Source of the DNA: an uncultured Bacilli bacterium
Lineage (GTDB): Bacteria; Bacillota_I; Bacilli_A; RFN20; CAG-826
Reading direction: 5' to 3'
Assembly: GCA_947625975.1 (NCBI GenBank)
Contig: CANQQL010000007.1
Location: 1-42,784, forward strand
DNA length: 42,784 bases
In this document: positions 9,575-18,409 of the stretch, piece after piece
Layout of the letters: every line of letters begins with the position of its first letter
Numbering within the stretch: position 1 is the stretch's first letter
The notes under the pieces: generated by a model
Told to the model about the DNA's origin: nothing
Seen by the model: the letters and a program-made list of their open reading frames with translations, nothing else
The model's database searches: none
Position numbers and translations under genes: made by a program

Positions 9575-11263
9575 ATGAAAAATTTATTTTATAAAATTTC
9601 TGTTATGGCTTTGTCTATTATGGCATCTTTACCATTTGCAAACCGTGTAACCGTTAAAGCTGCACAAGATGATATGAAGGAACTAACTCAAACGTCAGAT
9701 CATTTTATGGGAGTGTTTAACAATTATAATGGTTCTATGAACGATGTGCCTCAAAATACTTCGAATAATTTTATAATTGAAAACGTTGATAAATCATCTG
9801 AAATTAGTTTAAAAGTGTCAACAGGCCGATTTGTTAAAAATTCAGAAAATGATGCTTATCTTGATTTAGGGCGTTACTTTGAAGGTAGTTTTGATACTAC
9901 AGCTATTTCGATTAAATATTCTGATGATGAAGACTTTAAAAAACTGTACGAAGATGTAAAAACTGATATTACAAATGATTTACTTACTGCTGTTATTACC
10001 ACTTCTTACGTAAATAATATTCAAGACATTTCCTTATTTTGGAAAAAATTAGGTTCAGATTGGGGGGCTAGTGCAATTTGGCTAGTTTATCAATTGGAAG
10101 GTGAAAACAATCCATGGAAGGTATTAGGACGTGATGATGGGGAAGGTGGTGTCCCATATAAAAATTATAAACTTACTAATGAATTTGGTACTCATGATGA
10201 TACTTGGAGTCACTCAGGGGCATTTGCTGGACAATACGATGGAACCTCATTGCCAAGTTCAAATGGACCATTTGCTAAAGAATTAAAAGGCAAAAACGCA
10301 AAAATAGGCTTTGTTATGTCAGCACGTGGTGGATATGGAAATACTGTTCAGATTACTGCTTTCATGATAAATAGAACTAAGTCTATTATGAATTTTGTAA
10401 ATAATGTGGAGCAAAATTCAATTGATTTAGAAGCATCAATTGGATACGATAGAGTTGTTGAATTAGGCGGCTTAAAATTTTTACAATCTTACGCTGATGC
10501 CTTAAATGTAGATTATATGCTTGGAGAAGATACTAAAAATTATTACTCGACATTCAATGAATACTATCAAAAATTAAAAGGTGAAAATTTACCTTTTGAG
10601 CCGAAGTTAGTTATAGTAGAAGAAGTAATAACTTTAAATCGATTTGTTTATGATGGTCAACCACATACTCCATCTTTTAAGTTTGTTAATGTAGAAACTA
10701 ATAAAGAAGTGGAAACAAATTGGACTTTAATGCATTATTCAACAGGTTCAAAAAATGCACCAACTGAACCAGATTGGTATACAGTTACTTATCAAATTAA
10801 TTCAAAGTCATTTAAAGTGAAACTGGGAAATGATAATTTTTTGGAAGGAACTATTTCACATTGGATTTCATTTCGAATTTATGATACAGATGAAACATTT
10901 ATTAATAGTTGGAACGCATTAAAAGAAGAAGGGCAAGAACGTGGATTATGCGTATTTTTGGAAGAAGGAAAATCTGAAAAATTACAATCACTTATAAACC
11001 GCTATGATAAGTTGGATAATGAATATAAAATTGTAGTTGATAGTACTTCTGATGGTGAAACCGATATTTCAACATCAATTAATTATTTTAGGAATATGCT
11101 AGAATTGAAATCTTCAAATGTTGAAACAAGCAACGCACCATTGAGTAGCAGTTTATTAGTTAATAATAATATTGAATATTTGTTGCTAGCACTAATTGCA
11201 ATTTCCCTCTTAGTTATATCAACGTATGTATATATTTATAAAAAAAGAGTTTCTAATAATTAA
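9575..11263 (+). CDS. membrane-anchored surface protein of unknown function with MBG-like domain and C-terminal juxtamembrane domain + TM
   Basis: Signal peptide, MBG-like segment (VYDGQPHTPSFKFVN...YTVTYQIN), C-terminal TM (YLLLALIAISLLVISTYVYIYKKR). Confidence 0.75.
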   Translation: MKNLFYKISVMALSIMASLPFANRVTVKAAQDDMKELTQTSDHFMGVFNNYNGSMNDVPQNTSNNFIIENVDKSSEISLKVSTGRFVKNSENDAYLDLGRYFEGSFDTTAISIKYSDDEDFKKLYEDVKTDITNDLLTAVITTSYVNNIQDISLFWKKLGSDWGASAIWLVYQLEGENNPWKVLGRDDGEGGVPYKNYKLTNEFGTHDDTWSHSGAFAGQYDGTSLPSSNGPFAKELKGKNAKIGFVMSARGGYGNTVQITAFMINRTKSIMNFVNNVEQNSIDLEASIGYDRVVELGGLKFLQSYADALNVDYMLGEDTKNYYSTFNEYYQKLKGENLPFEPKLVIVEEVITLNRFVYDGQPHTPSFKFVNVETNKEVETNWTLMHYSTGSKNAPTEPDWYTVTYQINSKSFKVKLGNDNFLEGTISHWISFRIYDTDETFINSWNALKEEGQERGLCVFLEEGKSEKLQSLINRYDKLDNEYKIVVDSTSDGETDISTSINYFRNMLELKSSNVETSNAPLSSSLLVNNNIEYLLLALIAISLLVISTYVYIYKKRVSNN

Positions 11264-11303
11264 CTAAATTTTGCCTCTAACTTTGAGGTAATAATTTAGT
11301 TTT
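11264..11303 (+). terminator. intercistronic hairpin (attenuator/processing site candidate)
   Basis: CTAAATT..CCTC-taacttt-GAGG..AATTTAG followed by TTTT between two same-strand genes. Confidence 0.45.
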
Positions 11304-11318
11304 GAGAAAGGAGTATGC

Positions 11319-13913
11319 ATGAAAAAAAATATAAAAATTATTGCACTTTTAGGTATTTCTGTTTCTGTCGGTCTCAGCATTAATGGACATTTAAACAAAA
11401 ATACAAAAGTGCTCGCAGAGAATCCGAATTATACAATAAATTCTTTCTCGGAAGTTCCTAGCGATTGGTCTTTGTATAATCTCTCTGATATAGAGCATAC
11501 AGAAACGAAAGTAGAAAACAACGAACTTATTATTACTCATACTAATGATGTGGATTCGGCATATAACAAATATTACGGTTCAGTATATTTATTAAACACA
11601 GATACATATAGCGATTTTACTTTTGAAATGGAGTTTTCTATTCAATCATATCAAAATAACTCTCGCTATATAGGAATTTTATGGCATACAAATGTGATAG
11701 ATGATTATTTAAATTCTTTATTTATGAATTATCGAATTAATGGACAAACTGCTCCATCGACAATTTACGGAAAAGGAAGTTTTAAAGATGAAGTGGTAAA
11801 AACAATGCCCGTAAATCTATCTGATAATGCGTATCATTCTTTAAAAATCACAATGAAAGGTGAAAATGTTTCTCACTATATTGATAATAGCCTTATTGTT
11901 AGTTACAACACATCAGGTAGATACTCTTCAGATTTGTTGACAGAAAGTTTTCCTCGAAATGGCAAATTTGGTATTTTGGTAAATAAGTGTGCAATGCGAA
12001 TAAGAAGCATTAATATTTCTGATAAAGTAGATGAAACTCCAGAAACACCGGAATTTGTTAATGATGAAGAACTTGTTTCTACTTATAAGATGGAAAATAA
12101 TTTATTAAATTTTCCGACAGTAGTGGCAACAATTAATAATAATAATGATTTGGAAATTTTAAAGAACAATGAAGTAAAACCATCTAATGCTATTTTAAGG
12201 ATGGATAAAAACAAAGATATTGTTGATTTAAATAATACTAAAATTGATAGCTTTAAAAATATATTTTCGACAGTATTAAAAAAAGAAGTTATTCCAATTG
12301 TAAGAGTAGAAACAGAAGAAGCCGCGAATGCCTTAATTAGCTTCTTACAAAATGATATTGATATTTTAGATATGGCGGTCATGTCAAGTAAACCAGAATT
12401 AGTTAAAAAAGTTAAGTTAGCTAAGAATCGAATTCGCGGAATCATTTCTTTTGAAAATAGTGATAATAAGCTGTCTGATATCGTTAAAACCTTAAATTTG
12501 AACTATGCGACTGTGGCAATACTTTCGGAAGAAATGGCGAGCATGGAAAATGTTTATTATATTCAAGCAAGATTTAAAACAGTATGGGTAAATTTAGAGA
12601 CTGAAACTTCAGAATTTGCTACATATAATGCTATAAATAGTGGCTGCTATGGAATTATTAGTGCCAATTACTTGAATGTTTATAATGTTTATCAAAATTA
12701 TGATTCTACGGCTTATTTACATCCGATATTTAATGCCGCACATCGCGGATTACCGGAATCAACACATGCAAATTCTGTTAGTGGTGTTAAGTTAGCCTTA
12801 GGAGTAGGAGCGACACATTTAGAATTAGATTGTTATCTTACAACCGATAATAAAGTGGTCATAATGCATGATAGAGAAATATCTTATACCACCAATGGTA
12901 GTGGAGATATTGAATCATACAGTCTGGAAGAATTAAGACAGTATAAGTTAGTGGCAAAAGATGAAAATTTACCGGATGATTTACCAGAGGAAGAAATTCC
13001 GATTCTTGAAGATATAATTGAGGCCATGAATGACAGCGATGCTGTGTTGATTTTAGAAATAAAGTCGGCAAAAACAGTAATTGTTCAATATATCAGAGAA
13101 ATTATAGAACAGTACAACTTCTTTGATCGTATAGTCTTCATCAGCTTTAATTCTGATATAATTGGAAGCTTAAAAAATGTTATTCCTGAATGTCCAACGG
13201 CCTCGTTGAGAACCTTAAGTAAATCTACCTTTGTTGAGAACTTAATATTTATGGGTCAATATAATACCATCTATGACACAGGTGATTTAACAGGTGCAAG
13301 AGAGTTGAATGAACAATATTTAAGGGATCGAGGATTTATTGGTTGGTATTGGACATTTAAAGGTGCAGCGCAAATTGAAATTACAATTCCGACTTATGGA
13401 TATGTGGGCATTACGAGCGATAGCGCAGATCTTTATGCCAAAAAGATTAAATTTATTAGAGGTGTTTCAATAACTCTTGAAAAAGATCAAGAAATTTCGC
13501 AGCTTGAAACTCTTAAAATAGAAGCTGAAACTTATGACAAAACGAAACAATATCTTGATGGTCAGATTGTGAGCTATGAAGATAAAGAAACTTATTATAA
13601 TGTTATTTGTAGCTATATGTCAGATGAAAGAGTTGATAAAACTTATTATACACAAGCATTTATTGTTTATAAGAATGTTGATGTAGGACCGGATATTAAT
13701 TCTGGTATGTCTTCGCCTAGTTATGATGATTCAAGTCAAGGAATTAACTCATCTACGAGTATGACAAGTGAAAATGTTTCAACAAATACAAATAGTGATG
13801 AAACTAATGGATTTGAGTTTAATTCTCTATCAATAATATTTTTGAGCATTGCTAGTATATCAATTATATTCAATATAATTTTGATAATTTTGATAAAAAG
13901 TAAAAAAATCTAA
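11319..13913 (+). CDS. membrane-anchored glycerophosphodiester phosphodiesterase (GDPD) with LamG/DUF1080-like N-terminus and a degenerate first GDPD-like barrel
   Basis: Signal peptide; AAHRGLPESTHANSVSGVKLALGVGATHLELDCYLTTDNKVVIMHD (HRG...E-x-D...HD GDPD signature); C-terminal TM (IIFLSIASISIIFNIILIILIKSKK). Confidence 0.85.
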   Translation: MKKNIKIIALLGISVSVGLSINGHLNKNTKVLAENPNYTINSFSEVPSDWSLYNLSDIEHTETKVENNELIITHTNDVDSAYNKYYGSVYLLNTDTYSDFTFEMEFSIQSYQNNSRYIGILWHTNVIDDYLNSLFMNYRINGQTAPSTIYGKGSFKDEVVKTMPVNLSDNAYHSLKITMKGENVSHYIDNSLIVSYNTSGRYSSDLLTESFPRNGKFGILVNKCAMRIRSINISDKVDETPETPEFVNDEELVSTYKMENNLLNFPTVVATINNNNDLEILKNNEVKPSNAILRMDKNKDIVDLNNTKIDSFKNIFSTVLKKEVIPIVRVETEEAANALISFLQNDIDILDMAVMSSKPELVKKVKLAKNRIRGIISFENSDNKLSDIVKTLNLNYATVAILSEEMASMENVYYIQARFKTVWVNLETETSEFATYNAINSGCYGIISANYLNVYNVYQNYDSTAYLHPIFNAAHRGLPESTHANSVSGVKLALGVGATHLELDCYLTTDNKVVIMHDREISYTTNGSGDIESYSLEELRQYKLVAKDENLPDDLPEEEIPILEDIIEAMNDSDAVLILEIKSAKTVIVQYIREIIEQYNFFDRIVFISFNSDIIGSLKNVIPECPTASLRTLSKSTFVENLIFMGQYNTIYDTGDLTGARELNEQYLRDRGFIGWYWTFKGAAQIEITIPTYGYVGITSDSADLYAKKIKFIRGVSITLEKDQEISQLETLKIEAETYDKTKQYLDGQIVSYEDKETYYNVICSYMSDERVDKTYYTQAFIVYKNVDVGPDINSGMSSPSYDDSSQGINSSTSMTSENVSTNTNSDETNGFEFNSLSIIFLSIASISIIFNIILIILIKSKKI

Positions 13914-13934
13914 GGAAAGGAAAATAGTTTAAAT

Positions 13935-16295
13935 ATGAAAAAGAAATTATTATTTATTGCAACAACATTATTTGTCGCGATGCTAAGCAATCCAAGCACA
14001 AGCAAAATAAAGCCTTCAGAGGCAATTAAAAGAGCTGCTGCTCCCGAAGGAACAATTGTTACCTATCAAGGATTTAATAATGATGGTACTCAAAGCAAAA
14101 GTATAGTGAGTGGCGATACTAAAGATATAATAGACGGAAATGACGAGACTTCATGTAGATTTTATAGACCTGCAAATGGAGATTATATTCAATTAGAATT
14201 TCCACAAGAGATAGAAATAAAAGATGTTCGAATTCAATATGCCATTAATAATGATAGCGAATGGATTAGAGGAGCATATTTAAAATATAGTAAAAATGGA
14301 GAAGATTTTGAGCAAATAGAGGAAAAATCTCAGCCTAATGACCAATATCGTTCAACAATAGTGGATCTTAGAAATTCGCCAATTACTGCTAAATATCTAC
14401 GTCTAGAAGTTTTTAATACAGTCGGATGGGTAAATATTGCTGATTTTTCAGTTAATAATTTAACGGATGATACACCAATACTTACTGTTAAGGGTTTTAC
14501 AATGCATTCGGGACAACAATACGACATGATTGACGGTAAGGAAGATAGTTATTGCCAATTTGAGAGGCACTCTGGTGAGAAGGTCCCAAAGGACACATAT
14601 TATATACAACTTGAGTTCCTTGAGGAAATTGAAATTAGAGATTTAAGAGTTAAATATTATGATGAATTTTTGGAAAATTTAGATGTTGAATATAGTATCG
14701 ATGGAAGCACTTATGAAGATATAGATAAATTTAATTCCTTATCTATGACTAATGCTATTAATACACCAGCGGTTATTGATTTAAGAAATAAGCCGATTGA
14801 GGTAAAATATTTAAAATTCTATTATATTGAAGCTGAGCTTCCTCATTGGTTTAGTATCGCTGAAATTTCATGGAACACCTTATCAGATGAAACGCCTTCT
14901 ATAGTTGCAAAAGATACAATAGAAACATATCGAGGCGGATTATATAATTTAATTGATGGTAATGAAGATACATTTTGTTGGTTTAATGGTAGGCCAAGTG
15001 AAATTCTTATTGATTATCATAAAACATTTGAAATTAGAGATATTAAAATTATGACTGGCAAAAGTGATAATGGGGATACAATGAAAGGTATTTTAGAATA
15101 TTCAAATGATAATATTTATTGGGAACAAATTGGTGAGTTCTCTGGAGTAGAAACCTTAATTGATTTAATAGATAAGCCTATTTCCGCACGATATTTAAAA
15201 TTAAAAGACAATGCCAATATTCCTGATTGGGTAGCTATTAAAGAAGTTGAAGTTAATATTATCGATAAAACTATAACAGCGGAAGGCGATTTTGTATCTG
15301 CAGATGGTGGAGAATGGAATAATCCAATGAACATGATTGATGGTGATTTAGATACTGCAATGTGGTATGATTGGAATTTTTCTATGGGATCTTCTTTCAT
15401 TTTAGATTTAAGAAAACAACAAACAGTCAACAATATTGCTTTCTTTCAAGGTGGATATACTTATGAAAAAGTAGAAAAAAGAGCAAATGAAGATGCCTTT
15501 GAGATTGCATGTGTTTACTATTCCAGTGATAAATCTGAATGGATACCAGTCGGTGAAAAAACATATAATAACCAATATGAAATTTTTATTGATTTATCTG
15601 AAAATCCAATTGAAGCTAGATATATTAAAGTAGAATCACAAGCTGACTTGAATGGAACAGGTGTAGTTGTCCGCGAATTTGCTGTTAATTTTGAAAAAGT
15701 TGATTTAAATTTCTCAATAGATAAGAAGGATAGTTATACTTATACAGGTGAGCAAATTATACCAAGTTACGCCTTAGAGCTTCCATTTGGTATCAAGGCA
15801 GAGACTACTTTTAAAGATGGTAAGACCCCAATAAAACCCGGTAACTATGAGATGACTATTACTACAAGTGAATCAAAAGCGTATAACTCCATTAATGAAA
15901 CAGTTAATTATACAATTATGGATACCGCTGACCATTTCCTTCAATCATGGGATGAAATGATGAAAGCAGTTGATGGCAATATTTGTACATATGTTGGAAC
16001 AACTGATAATACACTAGATGAATTGATAGATATTTATTCTAACTACTTATCAAAAGAGGATCATGAAAAAGTCTCGTCTCATGTTTGGAATGAGGAATCC
16101 ACTATTAAGGAAACAATAGATTATATACAACTTTTAAAACAAACTAAAACTAATTCACCGGAAAATGGTTCAATGTCGTTATTTGTAAAGCAAATTTCCG
16201 GAAGTAATGTAATTATTCCAATTACTATAGTTATAGCAATGGTTTCAACAGCTTTATTTTACTTCGTTGAAAAGCGTAAAAAAGAAAATGACTAA
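13935..16295 (+). CDS. membrane-anchored surface protein with about four F5/8 type C (discoidin/CBM32-like) modules, MBG-like domain, juxtamembrane domain and TM
   Basis: Repeated (IDG.ED.FCWF...I.LDF...IRDI.I..G...YS.D...W..IGE....IDL...PI.ARYLKL) units; C-terminal VIIPITIVIAMVSTALFYFVEKRKK. Confidence 0.82.
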   Translation: MKKKLLFIATTLFVAMLSNPSTSKIKPSEAIKRAAAPEGTIVTYQGFNNDGTQSKSIVSGDTKDIIDGNDETSCRFYRPANGDYIQLEFPQEIEIKDVRIQYAINNDSEWIRGAYLKYSKNGEDFEQIEEKSQPNDQYRSTIVDLRNSPITAKYLRLEVFNTVGWVNIADFSVNNLTDDTPILTVKGFTMHSGQQYDMIDGKEDSYCQFERHSGEKVPKDTYYIQLEFLEEIEIRDLRVKYYDEFLENLDVEYSIDGSTYEDIDKFNSLSMTNAINTPAVIDLRNKPIEVKYLKFYYIEAELPHWFSIAEISWNTLSDETPSIVAKDTIETYRGGLYNLIDGNEDTFCWFNGRPSEILIDYHKTFEIRDIKIMTGKSDNGDTMKGILEYSNDNIYWEQIGEFSGVETLIDLIDKPISARYLKLKDNANIPDWVAIKEVEVNIIDKTITAEGDFVSADGGEWNNPMNMIDGDLDTAMWYDWNFSMGSSFILDLRKQQTVNNIAFFQGGYTYEKVEKRANEDAFEIACVYYSSDKSEWIPVGEKTYNNQYEIFIDLSENPIEARYIKVESQADLNGTGVVVREFAVNFEKVDLNFSIDKKDSYTYTGEQIIPSYALELPFGIKAETTFKDGKTPIKPGNYEMTITTSESKAYNSINETVNYTIMDTADHFLQSWDEMMKAVDGNICTYVGTTDNTLDELIDIYSNYLSKEDHEKVSSHVWNEESTIKETIDYIQLLKQTKTNSPENGSMSLFVKQISGSNVIIPITIVIAMVSTALFYFVEKRKKEND

Positions 16296-16342
16296 GTATT
16301 AAAATATTGAATTTCTTATTGCAAATTATTAATTTACTTGAT

Positions 16343-16375
16343 GGCACATAACTAACGTACGTTATGTGCCTTTTT
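16343..16375 (+). terminator. rho-independent terminator of the surface-protein operon
   Basis: GGCACATAAC-taacgtac-GTTATGTGCC-TTTTT; perfect 10-bp stem. Confidence 0.9.
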
Positions 16376-16756
16376 AAATTATGAACTTTTATCATAGATA
16401 CTAAATCCTTTTAAGTATGCGCAACAATTACTAACGATTAGGAAACAATATTATATAAATCTAAGATAATTAGTAAAGCATTCATTGATCGCTACTAAGT
16501 CATAAGAATTGATAGTAAATATAAAATTTGCATATTTAAGTTTAGACTAACAAACCTTTTAATAAAGTAAAAATAATTATTAAAATGTAGTATTTATTCC
16601 CTTTATTTAGGCGATAATACGGAATAGTCATATGTTAAATAACATAAAAATAAACAAAAAAATTTGATTTTGAATTTATCTTTAAATTTTCTTGTAGGTT
16701 CAATTTATTTGCTTTTAATATTTGTAAAATTGCAAAGATATTTTTAAAGAGTGCAT

Positions 16757-16782
16757 AAAAAAAGAGTTGCAACGCAACTCTT
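16757..16782 (-). terminator. rho-independent terminator of the solute-binding-protein gene
   Basis: On minus strand AAGAGTTGC-GTT-GCAACTCTT followed by a T-run. Confidence 0.88.
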
Positions 16783-16784
16783 AA

Positions 16785-18212
16785 TTAATTACCTGCTAGA
16801 GCAGTCCAGTCAGCCCACTTGGATTTTGCTTTTTCGGCTATTCTTCTAAATGCTTCTTCAATCGGTTGATCATAAGCATCAAAAGAACCATTTAATAAGG
16901 AAAGGAATGGACGATCGCCACCGGTACACCATATATCAATAGCACCGACTAAATATTTACGATTAGAAGAGAAATTTGTAAATTTATTAGTTAAGCCTTT
17001 TCTTAAATCAATCATTTCGTTCATAAAGCTATCGGTAATATTCATTTTTGTATAGTCCGCATTGTATCCTAGGAAACCATGGGCTTCTTTAATAAATGTT
17101 TCACAACCTTTATCGCTAATTATTTCCTTAATAAAATCTTTAGCCAAATCCACATGGTTTGATGTTGCCGGTATAGCAATATATTGATCTTCACCAATAA
17201 TGTAAGTAGCATTAGCGTTTTCATCTTGGATATTAGGTAATCGGGGTGTAGGCATATAACCTAATTCAAAGACATCTTTTTGAGAGCCACTATTTGTATA
17301 GACAAGCGAGTCATTGTATAACCAGTCGCCATTAAACATCATAGCAGCTTTACCGTTTATGAAATCTTTTTGAGCATCAGAAGCACTTAGATTATTATTT
17401 GATGAATCATAATTGCCTTCTGAAAAAATTTGTTTCCAATATTTAGTTGCAGTCATTAAGGCAGCGTATGTTTCGTTCTTAGTGGTATCATAATTTTCGT
17501 AACTCTCATATTTTAAGAATTCTTTGATATTTTCTATACCTGCTAGTTGTCCCCACCAGTTAAATACTGCATAATCGAAGTAGTCGGTATCAGTTCCACC
17601 ATAAACAATAGGTTTTATTTTTGTGTTACCTAAGATATCCCCGGCCGTAGGTTTATTAGCAGCCTTGATTGTTTCACAAAGTGCAACTAGTTCTTCAAAA
17701 GTGCTTGGGACATTCCAATTATTATCTTCGAACATTTTTTTGTTATAGTAGATGCCACCTATACCAGAAGTAAATGGAAGTCGATAACATTTTTCTTCAC
17801 CATTACTTCTTTTAAACATAATCGAATCTTTAAATTCATCGGCAACTTTGTCTTTGATCGTCACACCATCGACAGTTTCATTTAAAAAATCTGTTAAATC
17901 AAGAAATTTCCCTTGGGCGGCATATTCTTTCCAAACTGTGCCAACAGAGATATATAAATCATCAGTGTTCTTTTTAGAAGCAAGGTTTTTTTCGATGATG
18001 GCCTCTGCATCATATTCGGCTTTTAAATTGATTTGAATATCTGGATGAGAAACTTTAAAATCTTCAATTATAGTTTCAATCCATTTTTTTCCATAACTTG
18101 CATTTAAACATACAATATTTAAAGTGTTTGTATCCTCTGTACCACATGATACGAGGCCGGCACTAAATCCTGTTGCTAAAAGAATTACGGGAAGTATTTT
18201 TTTAACTTTCAT
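16785..18212 (-). CDS. ABC transporter extracellular solute-binding lipoprotein, family 1 (sugar)
   Basis: Lipobox (GFSAGLVSC), LPFTSGIGGIYYNKKMFEDNNWNVPSTFEEL, AAMMFNGDWLY motifs; divergent from the permease operon. Confidence 0.92.
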   Translation of the reverse strand: MKVKKILPVILLATGFSAGLVSCGTEDTNTLNIVCLNASYGKKWIETIIEDFKVSHPDIQINLKAEYDAEAIIEKNLASKKNTDDLYISVGTVWKEYAAQGKFLDLTDFLNETVDGVTIKDKVADEFKDSIMFKRSNGEEKCYRLPFTSGIGGIYYNKKMFEDNNWNVPSTFEELVALCETIKAANKPTAGDILGNTKIKPIVYGGTDTDYFDYAVFNWWGQLAGIENIKEFLKYESYENYDTTKNETYAALMTATKYWKQIFSEGNYDSSNNNLSASDAQKDFINGKAAMMFNGDWLYNDSLVYTNSGSQKDVFELGYMPTPRLPNIQDENANATYIIGEDQYIAIPATSNHVDLAKDFIKEIISDKGCETFIKEAHGFLGYNADYTKMNITDSFMNEMIDLRKGLTNKFTNFSSNRKYLVGAIDIWCTGGDRPFLSLLNGSFDAYDQPIEEAFRRIAEKAKSKWADWTALAGN

Positions 18213-18227
18213 AATTGCTTTTTCTCC

Positions 18228-18254
18228 TTTTTTAACTTTGTAAAAATACTATTA
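18228..18254. promoter_or_regulatory. candidate operator copy 1
   Basis: TTTTTTAACTTTGTAAAAATACTATTA; 24/27 identical to copy 2 exactly 100 bp away; lies immediately downstream of the candidate SBP -10 (ATTTTA on +, 18257-18262). Confidence 0.65.
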
Positions 18255-18256
18255 CT

Positions 18257-18286
18257 ATTTTAATTAATTTTAGGAATGTTTGTCAA
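18257..18286 (-). promoter_or_regulatory. candidate promoter of the solute-binding-protein gene
   Basis: Minus strand TTGACA (18286-18281), N18, TAAAAT (18262-18257). Confidence 0.6.
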
Positions 18287-18327
18287 TACTGAGCAACAAC
18301 TTACATAGTAAAATTTAATATATAGCA

Positions 18328-18354
18328 TTTTTTAACTTAGTAAAAAAACTATTG
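18328..18354. promoter_or_regulatory. candidate operator copy 2
   Basis: TTTTTTAACTTAGTAAAAAAACTATTG containing TAGT-N6-ACTA dyad; overlaps the candidate -35 of the 18410 operon. Confidence 0.65.
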
Positions 18355-18381
18355 TCTTTTAATATAGAGTTAAGTTATAAT
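18352..18381 (+). promoter_or_regulatory. candidate promoter of the 18.4-41.7 kb operon
   Basis: TTGTCT (18352-18357), N18, TATAAT (18376-18381), SD AGAGAGGAAG before ATG 18410. Confidence 0.65.
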
Positions 18382-18409
18382 TAAGTTGGAAAGAAGAGAG
18401 GAAGTTGCC

